Shown here in pieces: positions 35,621 through 47,190 of a DNA stretch of 64,000 nucleotides. The notes under the pieces were generated by a model. It was not told the DNA's origin. It saw nothing but the letters and a program-made list of their open reading frames with translations, and did no database searches. This DNA is from Boswellia sacra. Taxonomy: Eukaryota > Streptophyta > Magnoliopsida > Sapindales > Burseraceae. The DNA is taken from the NCBI GenBank assembly GCA_013180625.2, contig SNVD02010198.1:248001-312000 (forward strand), read 5' to 3'. Both the position numbers and the translations under genes were made by a program. Every line of letters starts with the position of its first letter. Within the stretch, counting starts at the first letter, position 1.

Positions 35621-37151
35621 TCATACAAAATGTCTCATGTTCTATACCTTTAAATATCACATAAAATCAAGTCAAATCAAATTGATCATAAATATAATAT
35701 TCTCGGTTCCAACTCTTGTTAGATCCATTTTGTAAAATAAATCTATGTTATAAATGTGAGATGTTTTACAATTAAATATTAATATCGGGTTTTTATTTAA
35801 TAGCTTAAACTTTTGATTAAATAGTAACTCAATGAAATAGAAAATCCTCTATTAAATCTCTAATATTAGATCAAAGTAATAAGAATTATTTGTTTCAATT
35901 CACTCCAAAGATTAGAGGGACATTTTCATTGAAAAACTACTTTTTATGAATATATTTATTTAAAAAAAAAAAGCAAGAACATTTATCAATAAAGCCTTTT
36001 GATCAAGGGTAATATATAGGCCTTGCTTAATACAAACATGGACCACAATATAAACATTTAGGGAAGATTTTCTCATGGTTTATAATTTGTTTATACCTTC
36101 TAATCATTTGTAAGGGTTCTAAGAATGAAATTTCTATTTTACCCTTCTACATTTGTCAAAAAATAAACTGAATTTTTTTTTTTGTTTGGCATGAGTGATA
36201 CAAAAATTGCAGCCAGAAGAGGCACAATGATATAAATGTAATTGAGGCTTTCAACTTAACATTAAGACAAACCTTTGGGGTTGTTTTTGAGATTATCCTA
36301 ATATTTGTTGTATTATAACAGAACATAGTTGACACTGTTTGTTTAGTTTGCCTTTTAAGGCATAGTACGAGATGCATGAAAGGAAATTGGTTGTGAGCAA
36401 GGGAACAGATCTCCACTGTTAAGGGTGATCATTGGTACTTGATAAAGGCGGTCTAATTCATTGCAATTGTCTTATACGGACCCTAAGTTTTTGTTGATGT
36501 CATTTTGTATCTAACTTTTTCGAGAGTGACTTATTCACCCCCCACTCAAACTATCGTTGATGATGAACGAACAAATTTTAATAGAAACAAAATTTTGCCC
36601 TCTTTATCTTTTTCAAAAGAAACATTTTAAAAATATAAATAAAAAACAAAATCAATATTGAAAAACAATAGGAAAAAAATAACAAAACAAAGAGACAAAA
36701 AATGATATTATCATATTATCCTAATGTACCCCACATAAATTCTTGTAATCCTTGATGAAAAAATTAAATTATTTTCATCATCTAAATACAAAAAATGCGA
36801 ATCATTATTAAAAAATTCATAATAAAGATTAAAAAACTTTATTAATTAATAAAAGTATCTCAAGACTATATTTTTTTTAAAGAAAACAATGGACATTACA
36901 AATCAATTCCAGCAAAAAAGACTCCTTCCATCTTTCTACAACCACTTGCATAACCAACAAATCCACAACTTTCTCAATTCTTTACTCTATTTTGTCTCTG
37001 TAAGACCCAATGTACTTGAAGAAAAACGACTCAAACATGTCGTCCTCAAAATTATACCCAAATCAAATATTAAATATTTGATAATTTATTTTTTGATATT
37101 TTATTATTTATTTAGTGAGCAGCTAAAATACCCTATTGCCATTTGTAAATT
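35621..37151. other. No gene recognised
   Basis: AT-rich. Short open frames here (for example 36156-36416) have no domain and unlikely composition. Confidence 0.5.
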
Positions 37152-37610
37152 CTTTGCATTTCCCAAAACCAAGAGTGTTGTGCCACATTTAGCAGTACAA
37201 TGCCATAATATATGAACGCATATGCAAAGAATGGTACCCATATCAGGAAAGTAGTTGTAATGAGACCCGGTGATAAGAGCATAAAGAATTAGAAAGATAA
37301 GAATCCTGATTTCACTCGAGTGTTTTTCTCTATAGTTGAAGAGAGTAGAGGGGTATGCTCAGGGACAACAGATCCCTCAGGTAGTTGAGCAATGTTATCA
37401 GAGATAAGCATTCCAGGAGGTAAAATTGTCCTGCTCCTCAAAGCAATTTTCTCCAGAACATGATGACCATCAACAGATACTTCTACTAGCTCCAGCTTTG
37501 CATAGAAACCTTGGAGACTATGGGGCAAGACCATGAAAAAGAAGTACAGAAAATGATGTTAGGGATGAAAGTCCTAATAGCCACCTCCAATTCAACCCTG
37601 GCATGATAAT
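37152..37610 (-). pseudogene. MFS transporter copy C, exon 3 only
   Basis: Acceptor TTGATTGCAG, then IIMPGLNWRWLLGLSSLTSF, a stop in place of the residue before SPRFLC (LAP*SPRF), a well-kept cytoplasmic loop (VLEKIALRSRTILPPGMLIS) and helix 7 (FFAYAFIYYGIVLL). A further TAA breaks the frame after GFLSF (near 37290). The loop differs clearly from copy B, so this is a separate paralogue. No other exon of copy C could be found nearby. Confidence 0.85.
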
Positions 37611-38029
37611 CTGCAATCAAAGCAAAACTTATGAAGTTTTATGCTCAATCTTTCAAGTCTTACTACTCACAAAAATATCATTTTTACTGATTTCAGAATC
37701 CGAACAACACAATTCTATCCATCATATGAAGGGAATAAGATTTGTCAATGTTACATGTAGCACACATAGCATGTGCATTACACGTGATTATTTTCTTTTG
37801 TAATCATGTGATATAAACATTAATATATTTATCATTTTCCTAATATCATTTATTTTATCTATGGATATTTTGTATTAGGAAAATTCTAACTAGAATAGAA
37901 TAAGTTTATTTGGCATTATAGTTGAATAGTAAGTTTTATATTTATATTGATTATCTCTTATTAGATTAAGATATTATTTGAAGTATTCTAGTTTACTTAG
38001 GAAGGTCTAATGTCACTTCTTATAATGTT
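37611..38029. other. Intron or spacer next to MFS copy C
   Basis: AT-rich, no feature seen. Confidence 0.5.
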
Positions 38030-38450
38030 TTATCGTTATCTAAACTCGCTCCCACACTTCCGGTTGGGTCTGGCTTTGATACCCTTTGTAACATCTTACG
38101 TTTGGGTCTAGCTTTGATATCATTTGTAACATCTCACATATCCTTCCCAAGCAATGTGGGATGTTACATTCAATGCTTAATCGACTTACATTCGTAGGGT
38201 GACCGGCAACGTTGAGCTTAGATCCTCGCTCCCACAATTTCGGATGGGTTCGGCTCTGATATCATTCGAAATGTCTTGGTTTGCATGACACTTTGCACTG
38301 TCTCTAACACTTCAGGTCCCATAAACCCTTGAGATATGGCCCCTGCATCCAAGAGGTTGCCTTCGTGTGTGCGCGAGGCCCAACACATTGGTTTACTATC
38401 GGATATTGTCCACTTTAGACACACAATCCGTCACGGTTTTGGTTTTGGGC
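38030..38450 (-). mobile_element. TRIM-like retroelement relic
   Basis: Contains the short inverted pair TGTAACATCTCACAT / ATGTGGGATGTTACA (about 38126-38170) and three minus-strand PBS-like words (GGTATCAAAGCC, GATATCAAAGC, GATATCAGAGCC; 38070-38265). It ends with GGATATTGTCCACTTTAGAC, a word shared with the repeats at 43013 and 62850. This looks like a decayed terminal-repeat retrotransposon in miniature. I could not recognise a 5S rRNA-like core, so I do not name it Cassandra. Confidence 0.5.
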
Positions 38451-38998
38451 TTTAGGGTAGTGAAATGATTGATTTGCAATATGGAAATTCTCTTATATAA
38501 TTACCTGTATTTCTTATTTATTATAAGGAGAGATTAATTGTAATAAAATTGCTGAATATCAAAAAAAATAAAAGGAAAATAGGAGTTGAAATCTCAGCTA
38601 TATTGTATTTCATGCACTATTTTGCTAAATATTTGTCTATAAAAAATGTAATAAGTAATAGGACCTAAAATCCCCATTACTAATGGTGTTTTGTTTATTT
38701 TGTTATAGCTTGTTCCATGGTGTTGCTTCCAGCTAAAGTGGTCCATGCATTGAACCTGAACTTTGATGAAATAAGTGCCTCGTTCTAGCATTCTTGATAT
38801 AATGTTATTTGACCCCATGATCACTCCTCTAACCCTTTTAGGCTTGGGGAGTGAGACATCATCTATTTGTGAAGAAACTAGATGGAAAAAAAAATCTATT
38901 ATACATATGAAAATAATGGGTTAATCATAGAATAAAATTTTGTGACAAATACCAATTACTACGATTAAAATATAATCTCTTCAACAGTAATTGAATCT
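38451..38998. other. No gene recognised
   Basis: AT-rich spacer between the TRIM-like relic and the duplicated segment. Confidence 0.5.
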
Positions 38999-40882
38999 TA
39001 AAAATTGGTTAATTGTATGTTTTCACTTAGTTTTAATACGTTAGTAATAATTATATCTAATTATTATGAGTTTTATTGTTCACTCAAATAAAATTGGGCA
39101 TGCCTTTTGCAAATAATAAAATTTAAGCGATATGACAATAAAATATTAGTTAAGCATAAGTTTCTTCATAAGTGATCGATAATAAGTGAATGTATGATAA
39201 AAATTAAATAGTAAATATAACTTAAATTGTTCAAATAACAAATAATTAGGTAAATAAAAAGGGGAATGGTTATTTTTTTAACACATTTTTTATACCACTT
39301 ATTGACATAAATTGATGACCTTGGATCTCACAAAATCCAATTGTTCTCAATAAGTTGTATTTAATGCTGTCAATCTATCAATCATCTCAATCTTGAATTT
39401 TGTGGATCAACGCATATAAATTTATATTTAGTTTTGTGTAATTTTTTTTTGTTGAACAATCCATTCCCAAAACAAATATAATAATGAATTGCCTTATCTG
39501 TGATAGAAAAACTTTCACACAAGTTTTGAGTAGTGCCTTCACCACACGATGGTTTAACTTCTTTTGAAAGAAAAATCATCCATATATATAGGATTTATGA
39601 CAAGATTTTTTTCTTTTTACATGGTTCATAATACAAGTCATTATATATATATGGAAGAAATCGTTTCACACAAATTATTTGAGGTAAATTGGGAAAAGAA
39701 ATAAAATCTTTTTTAGTTTTAATGGCGAGTATATCTATATTATTGAATATTGAGAAGAAGTTTTGGAATGAAAACAGTTGCATTCTAAATATGATGGATA
39801 TTTCATAAATGTTGATTCAAGTGCAACTAAATTTGCAAAAAATCTCACTTTTTTTAAAAAATAATGCATATTTCTGATATTTATTCAAGTATAATATGCA
39901 CAAAATAGAATAATTTGTATCTTTATATATGACATATTTATAACAAAGTTTTTAATATTAAAGATAACTTACAACTAACAACAATTCACACCACATAATA
40001 TTTTAAATAAATCAAACAAATATATAAAAAAACTTAAACGTACATCAACCAATTCTAAATTCACAAAAATAATCATACACAAATATTATAAATATTCTGT
40101 AAAATAAAAAAGAATTAACTCCATAAAAAATACGATCCACTTTTTTTCCCCCTAAATCATCAATTAGATGATGCATTATTTTAGGTGTACTAACACTTGG
40201 TTAAATAAAATGTACAACACAAAAATGAATAATTATTGTGAAAAATTGACTAATTAAAAATGTTATTACTAAAAAGCACTTCTAAGAAGCTTCCTATATA
40301 TTATGGAAAGAAATGATATAATATGCGAAAAATCAATGATTCCTATTGAAAATAGGAATTTGAGCTAAATATTACCAATAAAACTGGAAAACAAGTATGT
40401 CAAAAGAAAAAAAAAAAGAAATATTACTGAATTTTCCAATATTAAATAGATTCACTACCAATTTTGATGCAAATTAAGTTATTAAAGTTCTTAACTTCTC
40501 CATATTAATATGTATCACTTCACAATCTAAACATATCCATCTATTTCATTAATTAAGCAGATTTCGGAACCCAAACGATGACTCAAATCAAAGTCCTTTC
40601 AGTTGCTCTTGTTCTAGTTCTCATGCTATGCTTAGGTATGTTTTTATTCTAAATGATGATTTTAATTTTTTTTTCTTTCATGTAATTTAATATGAATAAT
40701 GGTGAATAAAATTAATCTTCAATAAATTATTTTGTATGATAGATAATTTACTTTTAGTAGTAAAATTATAAACATTATTTTAACCAAATCTTTTACATAT
40801 GCTACATTCATATAATCATCTTGTTCAAAAGTTGAAATAACAAGAATTTTTTAATAGCTTAAAATATCATCGATATTTATTG
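38999..40882. repeat. Duplicated segment, partner of 6776-8703
   Basis: Same order and orientation as 6776-8703. It ends inside the intron of the peptide gene at about 40882 and is joined there directly to the partner of 32184-33187. Confidence 0.92.
40578..40635 (+). pseudogene. Orphan exon 1 of the cysteine-rich peptide gene
   Basis: Signal-peptide exon nearly identical to 8397-8454 (MTQIKVLSVALVLVLMLCL) with a kept GTATG donor. Exon 2 is absent because the duplicated segment ends within the intron and unrelated sequence follows. Confidence 0.8.
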
Positions 40883-41889
40883 CAATTTGATCTCGCAATT
40901 GATTCATAAACACTAGATCTACTCATTCGGTAAATGCCATTGGTATGTGTTGTGATTGCTCAAGGGTTCAAAGATAGAAAAGAATTATTTAAAGATTTAA
41001 CTAAAAAGGAATCAAATAAAATTTTCAAGGGTATTTTAAAACATAAAAAAAAGGCAATGTATTTAGATCTTTTCCCATTTAGATAAAAGCTAGAAAATGT
41101 AGCTTTTTCTATTCAGATGTTTTTATTTGAGAAAAGTGTTCAGTCTAAAAAACAATCAACGTAAAAAAGTTTGAAGTCTGACATTGAACAAAATTCAAAC
41201 TTTAAATGAAAAAACAAATACCCTAGACTTTAGATGGAAAAAAAATTAGCCCAGCCTATGACCTAAATAGTAGGTTGCAAAATTTGATATAATAGTTTGG
41301 GTATAGTATTTTAAACCTAATGAGATTTGAAGATTCATCTTTCAATCATGGTGGCGGTGGAGTTGTAAACTTTGATTACCTTTAGTATTCTTGATCTAAT
41401 ACAAACTATATTTCGCATTTATGTTTGTTGATATTATTTCAAACACAGCTTCTAAATAGCTAGTAATCAATTTCAAAGCTTAACTTGTTAGATAAAGCTC
41501 AACTTTTAAACTATTTTTACAGGAGTAATTCTAAGCATATAACTAACCTAAATAACCAAATCTATATTCATTAGGTGAATAAAAAAGAAAACAAAATTAA
41601 AAAACTTTTAAGAAATAACTAAATCCATATTCATTAGATGGGTAAAAAAGAAAGCAAAATTAAAAACTTTTTAAGAGATAAAGTGGGACACATTTGGAAT
41701 TATTCTTCTAACAAACTCATGTTTAAGGCCCAAAATCTTCATATTTACAGTTTGCTCTGATAATGGGCTTGGCTCCAATACGATTGTTAAAGGACGAGAT
41801 GTCTAATTTAAAAGACTAATGGGTAGAGAGGCCAATCCTCTTTATAAACCCAAGACCTCCCCTTATAACCATTCAATATAAGACAACTT
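40881..41889. repeat. Duplicated segment, partner of 32184-33187
   Basis: Matches 32184-33187 with small indels. The junction with the preceding duplicated block lies at TTTATTGCAATTTGATC near 40880. Bases 41890-42487 beyond it show no gene. Confidence 0.92.
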
Positions 41890-42487
41890 AATAGCTCACT
41901 CATATAAACTAGTTTGATATGTTTATTGCATATAACAAATATTAGAGTATCTTTATCCTTTTAAAATAAACTTGACTAGAGAATCAACAAATTTTGGGAT
42001 TTTGCTATTTTTCAAAAAGTCCCTCAGCTTATTTCTCCAAAAACTAATACAGGTAAGATTATATCTTGAAGAAGATTGAATCAATCTTTCAAGCGAAGGG
42101 GATAGCATTAATATAAACATTTTCAGTTAATAATTAATATTTAAGTCTAAGAGCCGCTTTCATGTGAAACATGACTTAACTACTAAGACTGAACTGAGGA
42201 TAAGAGGATTCAAATTTGAAACTTTTTAACTTTAATACCATGCTAAGAAATCACATCATGGCTAAAAAAAAGCTCTCAAGTATAGGCCTAATATTGATAT
42301 TTAATCTAACATTGAAGAAGCTTGGATTGCAAACTTAGCTTTGAACTAACTTGGTATTCTAATTAAAAGGGAAATTTTTCCTAAGCATGCATGAACATAT
42401 ATGATCACGTTTTCAAATGCATTTGAAGGATGGGAATGATATCAAAGCCATTGCCAAATATTGTCAGCCAATTCTCATCCTTTGGTT

Positions 42488-42667
42488 TCATATGTGAGGA
42501 GTGTTATACATGGATAATATTGAGAGAACAACCACAATCTCCAAGAGAATTATGGCAGCTGTTTGATGGCAACCAGTCAACAATCCAATTGCTACAAAAG
42601 GGCTTAACATGCCACCAATTCTTCCCATTACACTTGCAATGCCACTTCCAGCCGCCCTTAGATACAC
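42488..42667 (-). pseudogene. MFS transporter copy D, exon 5
   Basis: The acceptor AATAG is followed by VYLRAAGSGIAS, GRIGGMLSPFVA and GCHQTAAIILLEIVV, the last helices of the family, ending HI and TGA at 42490-42488. Relative to copy B exon 5 it is shorter at the C-terminus. The exon is open and belongs with exon 4 at 51951-52150; two copia elements lie in the intron between them. Confidence 0.85.
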
Positions 42668-42970
42668 CTATTAAGAAAAGTATTAGAAAACTATAGAGAC
42701 AAATTAGATATTTGTGTCATAGAAATTAATTAAACTAAGATAAGGAAATGTTTGAGATGAACATCAATGGCAGCCAATGCAAATATATAAAGCAATCTTT
42801 TTGCAAGTATACAGGTCGCCTTTTGTTCTGACCAAAAGATGTCTCTCTATGCAGAACTTAGTTAAACATATGCAAAAATTCTCTAAAATAGAGTAAAAAT
42901 TAAATAATAGGGAAATCCATTTGAAAACCTCTTGGTAGCTTGGAGGATTAGAAACATGACTATTGCTTTC
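42668..42970. other. MFS copy D intron 4, right-hand part
   Basis: AT-rich intron sequence between exon 5 and the TRIM-like LTR. No feature seen. Confidence 0.5.
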
Positions 42971-43112
42971 TGTTAGAAATATGGACCATACAAAACTCCA
43001 CATTAGTGTGATATTGTCTACTTTCGACCTAAGCTCTCATGGATTTGCTTTTGGATTCTACCCTAAAGACCTCATACCAATGTAAAGTTTTGTGTGGTCC
43101 ATAGTTATAACA
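42971..43112 (+). mobile_element. Short TRIM-like LTR at the 5' end of copia 2
   Basis: 142 bp, TGTTAGAAAT to TTATAACA, followed after two bases by a primer-binding site. It is a near-palindrome: TGGACCATACAAAACT near its start pairs with AGTTTTGTGTGGTCCA near its end. The central words GATATTGTCTACTTTCGACC and CCAATG are typical of miniature LTR retroelements. It does not match the 3' LTR of copia 2 (51550-51946). Confidence 0.65.
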
Positions 43113-43114
43113 AG

Positions 43115-43126
43115 TGGTATTAGAGC
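43115..43126 (+). other. Primer-binding site of copia 2 or of the TRIM-like element
   Basis: TGGTATTAGAGC, complementary to initiator tRNA-Met with one mismatch, 39 bases upstream of the gag start codon. Confidence 0.88.
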
Positions 43127-43164
43127 TCTCTTCTTAAGGGATATGTGTGTGAGTTTGACATGTC

Positions 43165-43985
43165 ATGGAAGCCGAAGCCAGTTTCTCCTCAATTGCTCCG
43201 TCGGTGTTCGACGAAGACAACTACCAGATTTGGGTAGTACGCATGAAGACTTACTTGGATGCCTTGGATCTTTGGGAAGCAGTAGAAGAAGACTATGAAA
43301 TTCTTGTACTTCTAAACAATCCCACCATGGCATAGATAAAACTGCAAAAGGAGAAGAAGATGAAGAAGTTGAAGGACAAAGTATGCTTGTTTGCTGCAAT
43401 GTCATCAACGATTTTCACAGGAAGTATGCCCCTTAAGATAGCCAAGTCTATTGGGATTATCTCAAGGAAAAACATGCAAGAGACGAAGGGATAAAAGGAA
43501 TGCAGGTCTCGAATTTGATATGGGAATTCAAGTTGCAAAAGATGAAGGAATCTGAAACAATTAAAGAGAATTCAGATATACTTCTGGGAACTACAAACAA
43601 AGTGAGGCTACTCAGGTCTGAATTTAGTGATTCAAGGATTTTAGAAAAGATCCTTGTCACAATGCCTAAAAGGTATGAAGCAACAGTTACAATCTTTGAA
43701 AATACCAAGAATCTGTCGAAGATTCCCTTAGCAGAATTACTTAATTCCCTACAGACACAAGAGTAGAGAAGGCTCATGAGGCAAGATGTCAATGTTGAAG
43801 GAGCTTTACCTGCAAACATCACGGAGCTGACAAAAACAAGAAGAAAAAAAAAGAAAGGCCAAGAGGGAAATTTAGTTTCTCCTGCTTCGAGTAACAACAA
43901 AAGCAAAAATGGAAGTTTCAAGGGTAAATACCCTCCTTACCATCACTGTGGAAAGAAAGGTCACCCTCTATTCAAATGTTAGAGG
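43165..43985 (+). pseudogene. Copia 2 gag
   Basis: The ATG at 43165 opens MEAEASFSSIAPSVFDEDNY then QIWVVRMKTYL, the copia gag start. The central gag runs to a TAG at 43764 (..NSLQTQE). The next frame contains a CCHC-like knuckle, YHHCGKKGHPLFKC, then a TAG, then a second knuckle CSKCNQIGHEAVIC at about 44008-44046. Frameshifts lie near 43330 and 43470. Confidence 0.88.
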
Positions 43986-44099
43986 AGATCTGATGCCAAA
44001 TGTTCCAAATGCAATCAGATTGGACATGAAGCAGTAATTTGCAAAGGAAAAGCTCAGCAGCAAGAAGTTGAAGCCCAAGTTGCAGATCAAGAGGATGAA

Positions 44100-46727
44100 G
44101 ATCAACTTTTTGTGGAATCTTACTTCGTAAGCAATAGTTCAACTAAAAGATGGTTAATTGATAGTGGTTGTACCAACCAGATGACCAATGACAAGGAACT
44201 CTTCACAAATTTGAGGCCAACTGACATTACTAAAGTCAAAATTGGCAATGGTGATTACATCTCTGTCAATGGGAAAGGGACAATCACCATAACTAGCACT
44301 GCAAGCGTGAAGAAAATTTTTGACATTCTCTACGTGCCTGAAATTGACCAAAATTTGTTGAGTGTGGGTCAATTAATTGAAAAGGCTTTAAAGTGATCTT
44401 TGAAGATAGTTTTTGTCACATTTTTTATGTCACTGGAGAGGAAAATCTCAAACTGAGAATGAAGGGAAAAATTTTTTCTTTTGATCCCATCAAAGAACTT
44501 GTTGTATTTTCCATCAAAGCTAGTAACACAGAGATATGGCACAAGAGACTTTGTCATTGTCACTCGCAAAGGATGCAGCTCATGAAGAAAAAGGAGCTCA
44601 AGTTGGCTTCCCAACCGTTGGAGATCACTTACCAAATTGTCATGCATGTCAATATGGTAAACAAAAACGGAGACCAACCATTACCAAAATCAACCTGGAG
44701 AGCCACTCACAAGTTGTAGCTAGTCCACATAGATGCATCAGGTCCTTAAAAGACTCCATCATTAGCAAGTAGTCGGTATTACATTGCTCTCATTGATGAT
44801 TTTACAAGATTGTGCTGGATTTTTTTCTTAAAGTTCAAGTCAGAAGTGGCTGGAGTGTTTTGGAAGTTAAAAAAAAATTGGAAAACCAAAGTGGTTGCAA
44901 AATTCAGGTTCTAAGGTCAGATAATGGAAAAGAATACACCTCAGAAAAATTTAATTTGTTTTGCAAAGAAGCGGGCATAGAACACCAGCTTACTACTCCC
45001 TACACTCCACAGCAAAATAAAGTTAGTGAAAGGAGAAATAGATACATAATGGAGATGACCAGATGTATGCTTCATGATAAGGAGTTGCCAAAGAATTTTT
45101 GGGCTAAGGCAACTAATACTGCGATTTTCTTGCAGAACAGATTGCCTACCAAGGCATTGAAGGATAAAATTGCATTCGAGGCATGGTATGGCTATAAACC
45201 TTCACTCAATTTCCTTAGAGTGTTTACTTTGTGTTTCTCTCACGTTCCATAGGTCAAGCGTGATAAACTTGACAAAAAGTCAGAACCAAGCATCTTTGTC
45301 AGTTATAGTTCTTCCTTTAAGGCCTACAAGGTATACCAACCTCAAATAGGGAAAATAATTATTAGTAGAGATGTGTTCTTCAATGAAGAGGAGAAGTGGA
45401 ATTGAGAACAGAAAAAAAGACATCCACGAGCAAGTAGAAATCGAGTCTTCCCTTCCAAACAATAGAAGAGCAAGCATCGGAACAATGGCAAGAAGAATTG
45501 GAAGATGATCCACCAATCCGTGGAACAAGACTGCTCTATGATATCTATCAGAGATGCAATGTGGCCATTTGTGAACTTAGGGGTTATGAAAAAGCTATTA
45601 AAGACCAGAAATGGAAGAAGGCAATGGAGGAGGAGTTGTTAATGATTAAAAAGATCAAGACTTGGGAGCTAGTTGATAGATCGAAGGATAGAAAAGTTAT
45701 TGGACTGAAATGGGTGTTTAGAACCAAGCTAAATTCAGATGGATCCATCAACATACACAAAGTTAGGCTTGTTGTCAATAGATATGCTCAAGTTTTTGTG
45801 AGTTGATTACTCGAATACATTTGCTCCTATTGCTAGATTAGATACTATTCGGGTGGTGCTAGCTATAGTAGCCCAAAGTGGAAGTAAAGTGTTTCAATTA
45901 GATGTAAAATCTACATTCTTGAATGGTATTCTACAAGAGGAAATCTACGTTGAATAGCCCGAAGGATTCATGGAACAAGGTGAAGAGAAGAAGGTCTACC
46001 TACTCAAGAAGGCTCTATGCGGCTTAAAACAAGCACCTAGAGCATGGTATAACAAGATAGATATGCATTTGTCAAGCCTAGGATTTGAAAAAAGCATGCC
46101 AGATGCTACTCTTTATGTGAAACGTACAAAAGATGATCTGCTTATATTCTTTTTTTATGTTGATGATCTCTTAATCACGGGTGACAACGCCAAGCTTGTT
46201 GAAGAGTTCAAAATGGAAATGATGCAAATCTTTGAAATGACAGACCTTGGGCTAATGACATACTTCTTGGGAATAGAGATTAAGCAGTTAGAAGATGTAT
46301 TGTTCGTCTATCAAAAGAAGTATGCCAAGGAAATTTTCAAGAAGTTTCATATGAAGGATTAAAGGGCAATGACTACTCCAATGAATCAAAAGGAGAGCTT
46401 AAGTAAGGAGGACGACCAAGACAAAGTGAAAGAAGCCTATTTTAGAAGCATGGTTAGATGTCTAATGTATCTAACTACAACCAGGCCAGATATCCTTTCT
46501 GCTGTAATCATCCTCTCTCGTTTCATGCATTGTGCTAGTCAAGTGCATCTTAAAGCAGCAAAAAGAGTTATTAGGCACATCAAAGGAATTATTGATTTTA
46601 GTGTAAAGTTCAAGAAGTGTCAATACTTCAAGTTGTTGGGATTTTTTGACAGTGATTGGGGTGGATCAGTAGATGACATGAAAAGTACATATGGGTACTG
46701 TTTCAGTCTAGGATCAGCAGTTTTCTC
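44100..46727 (+). pseudogene. Copia 2 pol, 5' part (protease to RNase H)
   Basis: Protease with intact DSGCTNQM (about 44160). GAG-pre-integrase IWHKRLCH near 44535. Integrase second acidic residue in RSDNGKEY and the TPYTPQQN..SERRNR motif (44915-45040). Reverse transcriptase from ELVDRSKDRKVIGLKWVF to YVDDLLITGD (46155-46190) and SMVRCLMYLTTTRPDI. At least six frame breaks or stops (44397, 45250, 45402, 45805, 45955, 46360). It ends mid-RNase H at the copia 3 boundary after FSLGSAVF. Confidence 0.9.
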
Positions 46728-47075
46728 TGTTGGAATTTTGGCTCTTTAGCCATTTGTATGTGTGTGCAAGGATTCCATATGGAGTGGGAGTCATTGTGTT
46801 GGAGAGGCTTGGGCTTATAAATTAAAGCCAAGTCTTCTCATTTAAGTGTCCCATTGAAATTCTCCTTCATGTCCCCATATTTGTAAGGTCTCACTAAAAG
46901 ACCTCATAGTTTAAGGGCCTTTTCATTAAAGACCTTTAAGTTTATAATATTTATTTTTTTCCTTTATTTTTGGGTAATTACAGTTTAGCCCAACTATTCA
47001 AGTAATTACAGTTTGGTCCAATAGTTGTGATATTTGTATTGTGACCCAAAAGTTTGTAATTCTCTTTGAATTTGG
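46728..47075 (+). repeat. Copia 3 left LTR (truncated)
   Basis: Matches 50645-51000 up to TAATTCTCTTTGAA, where the left copy switches to other sequence (47076-47190, nothing recognised) leading into gag. Confidence 0.9.
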
Positions 47076-47190
47076 ATTGCTAGTTATTGAATATAATAGT
47101 TTGTTTAGAGCTTGGTTATTGATGATTTGTGTATCAAGTTATTTGTGAGAGGTAGCGGTAGCATCATCGTCAACTGTACCATAGAAGACA

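Noticed and set aside
36889..37215. 108-codon open frame on the plus strand
   Set aside because: It overlaps MFS copy C exon 3 on the other strand and has no domain, so it is a shadow frame.
38030..38450. Cassandra-type TRIM with a 5S rRNA-like core
   Set aside because: PBS-like words and TGTAACATC ends fit a TRIM, but the 5S internal control boxes could not be seen.
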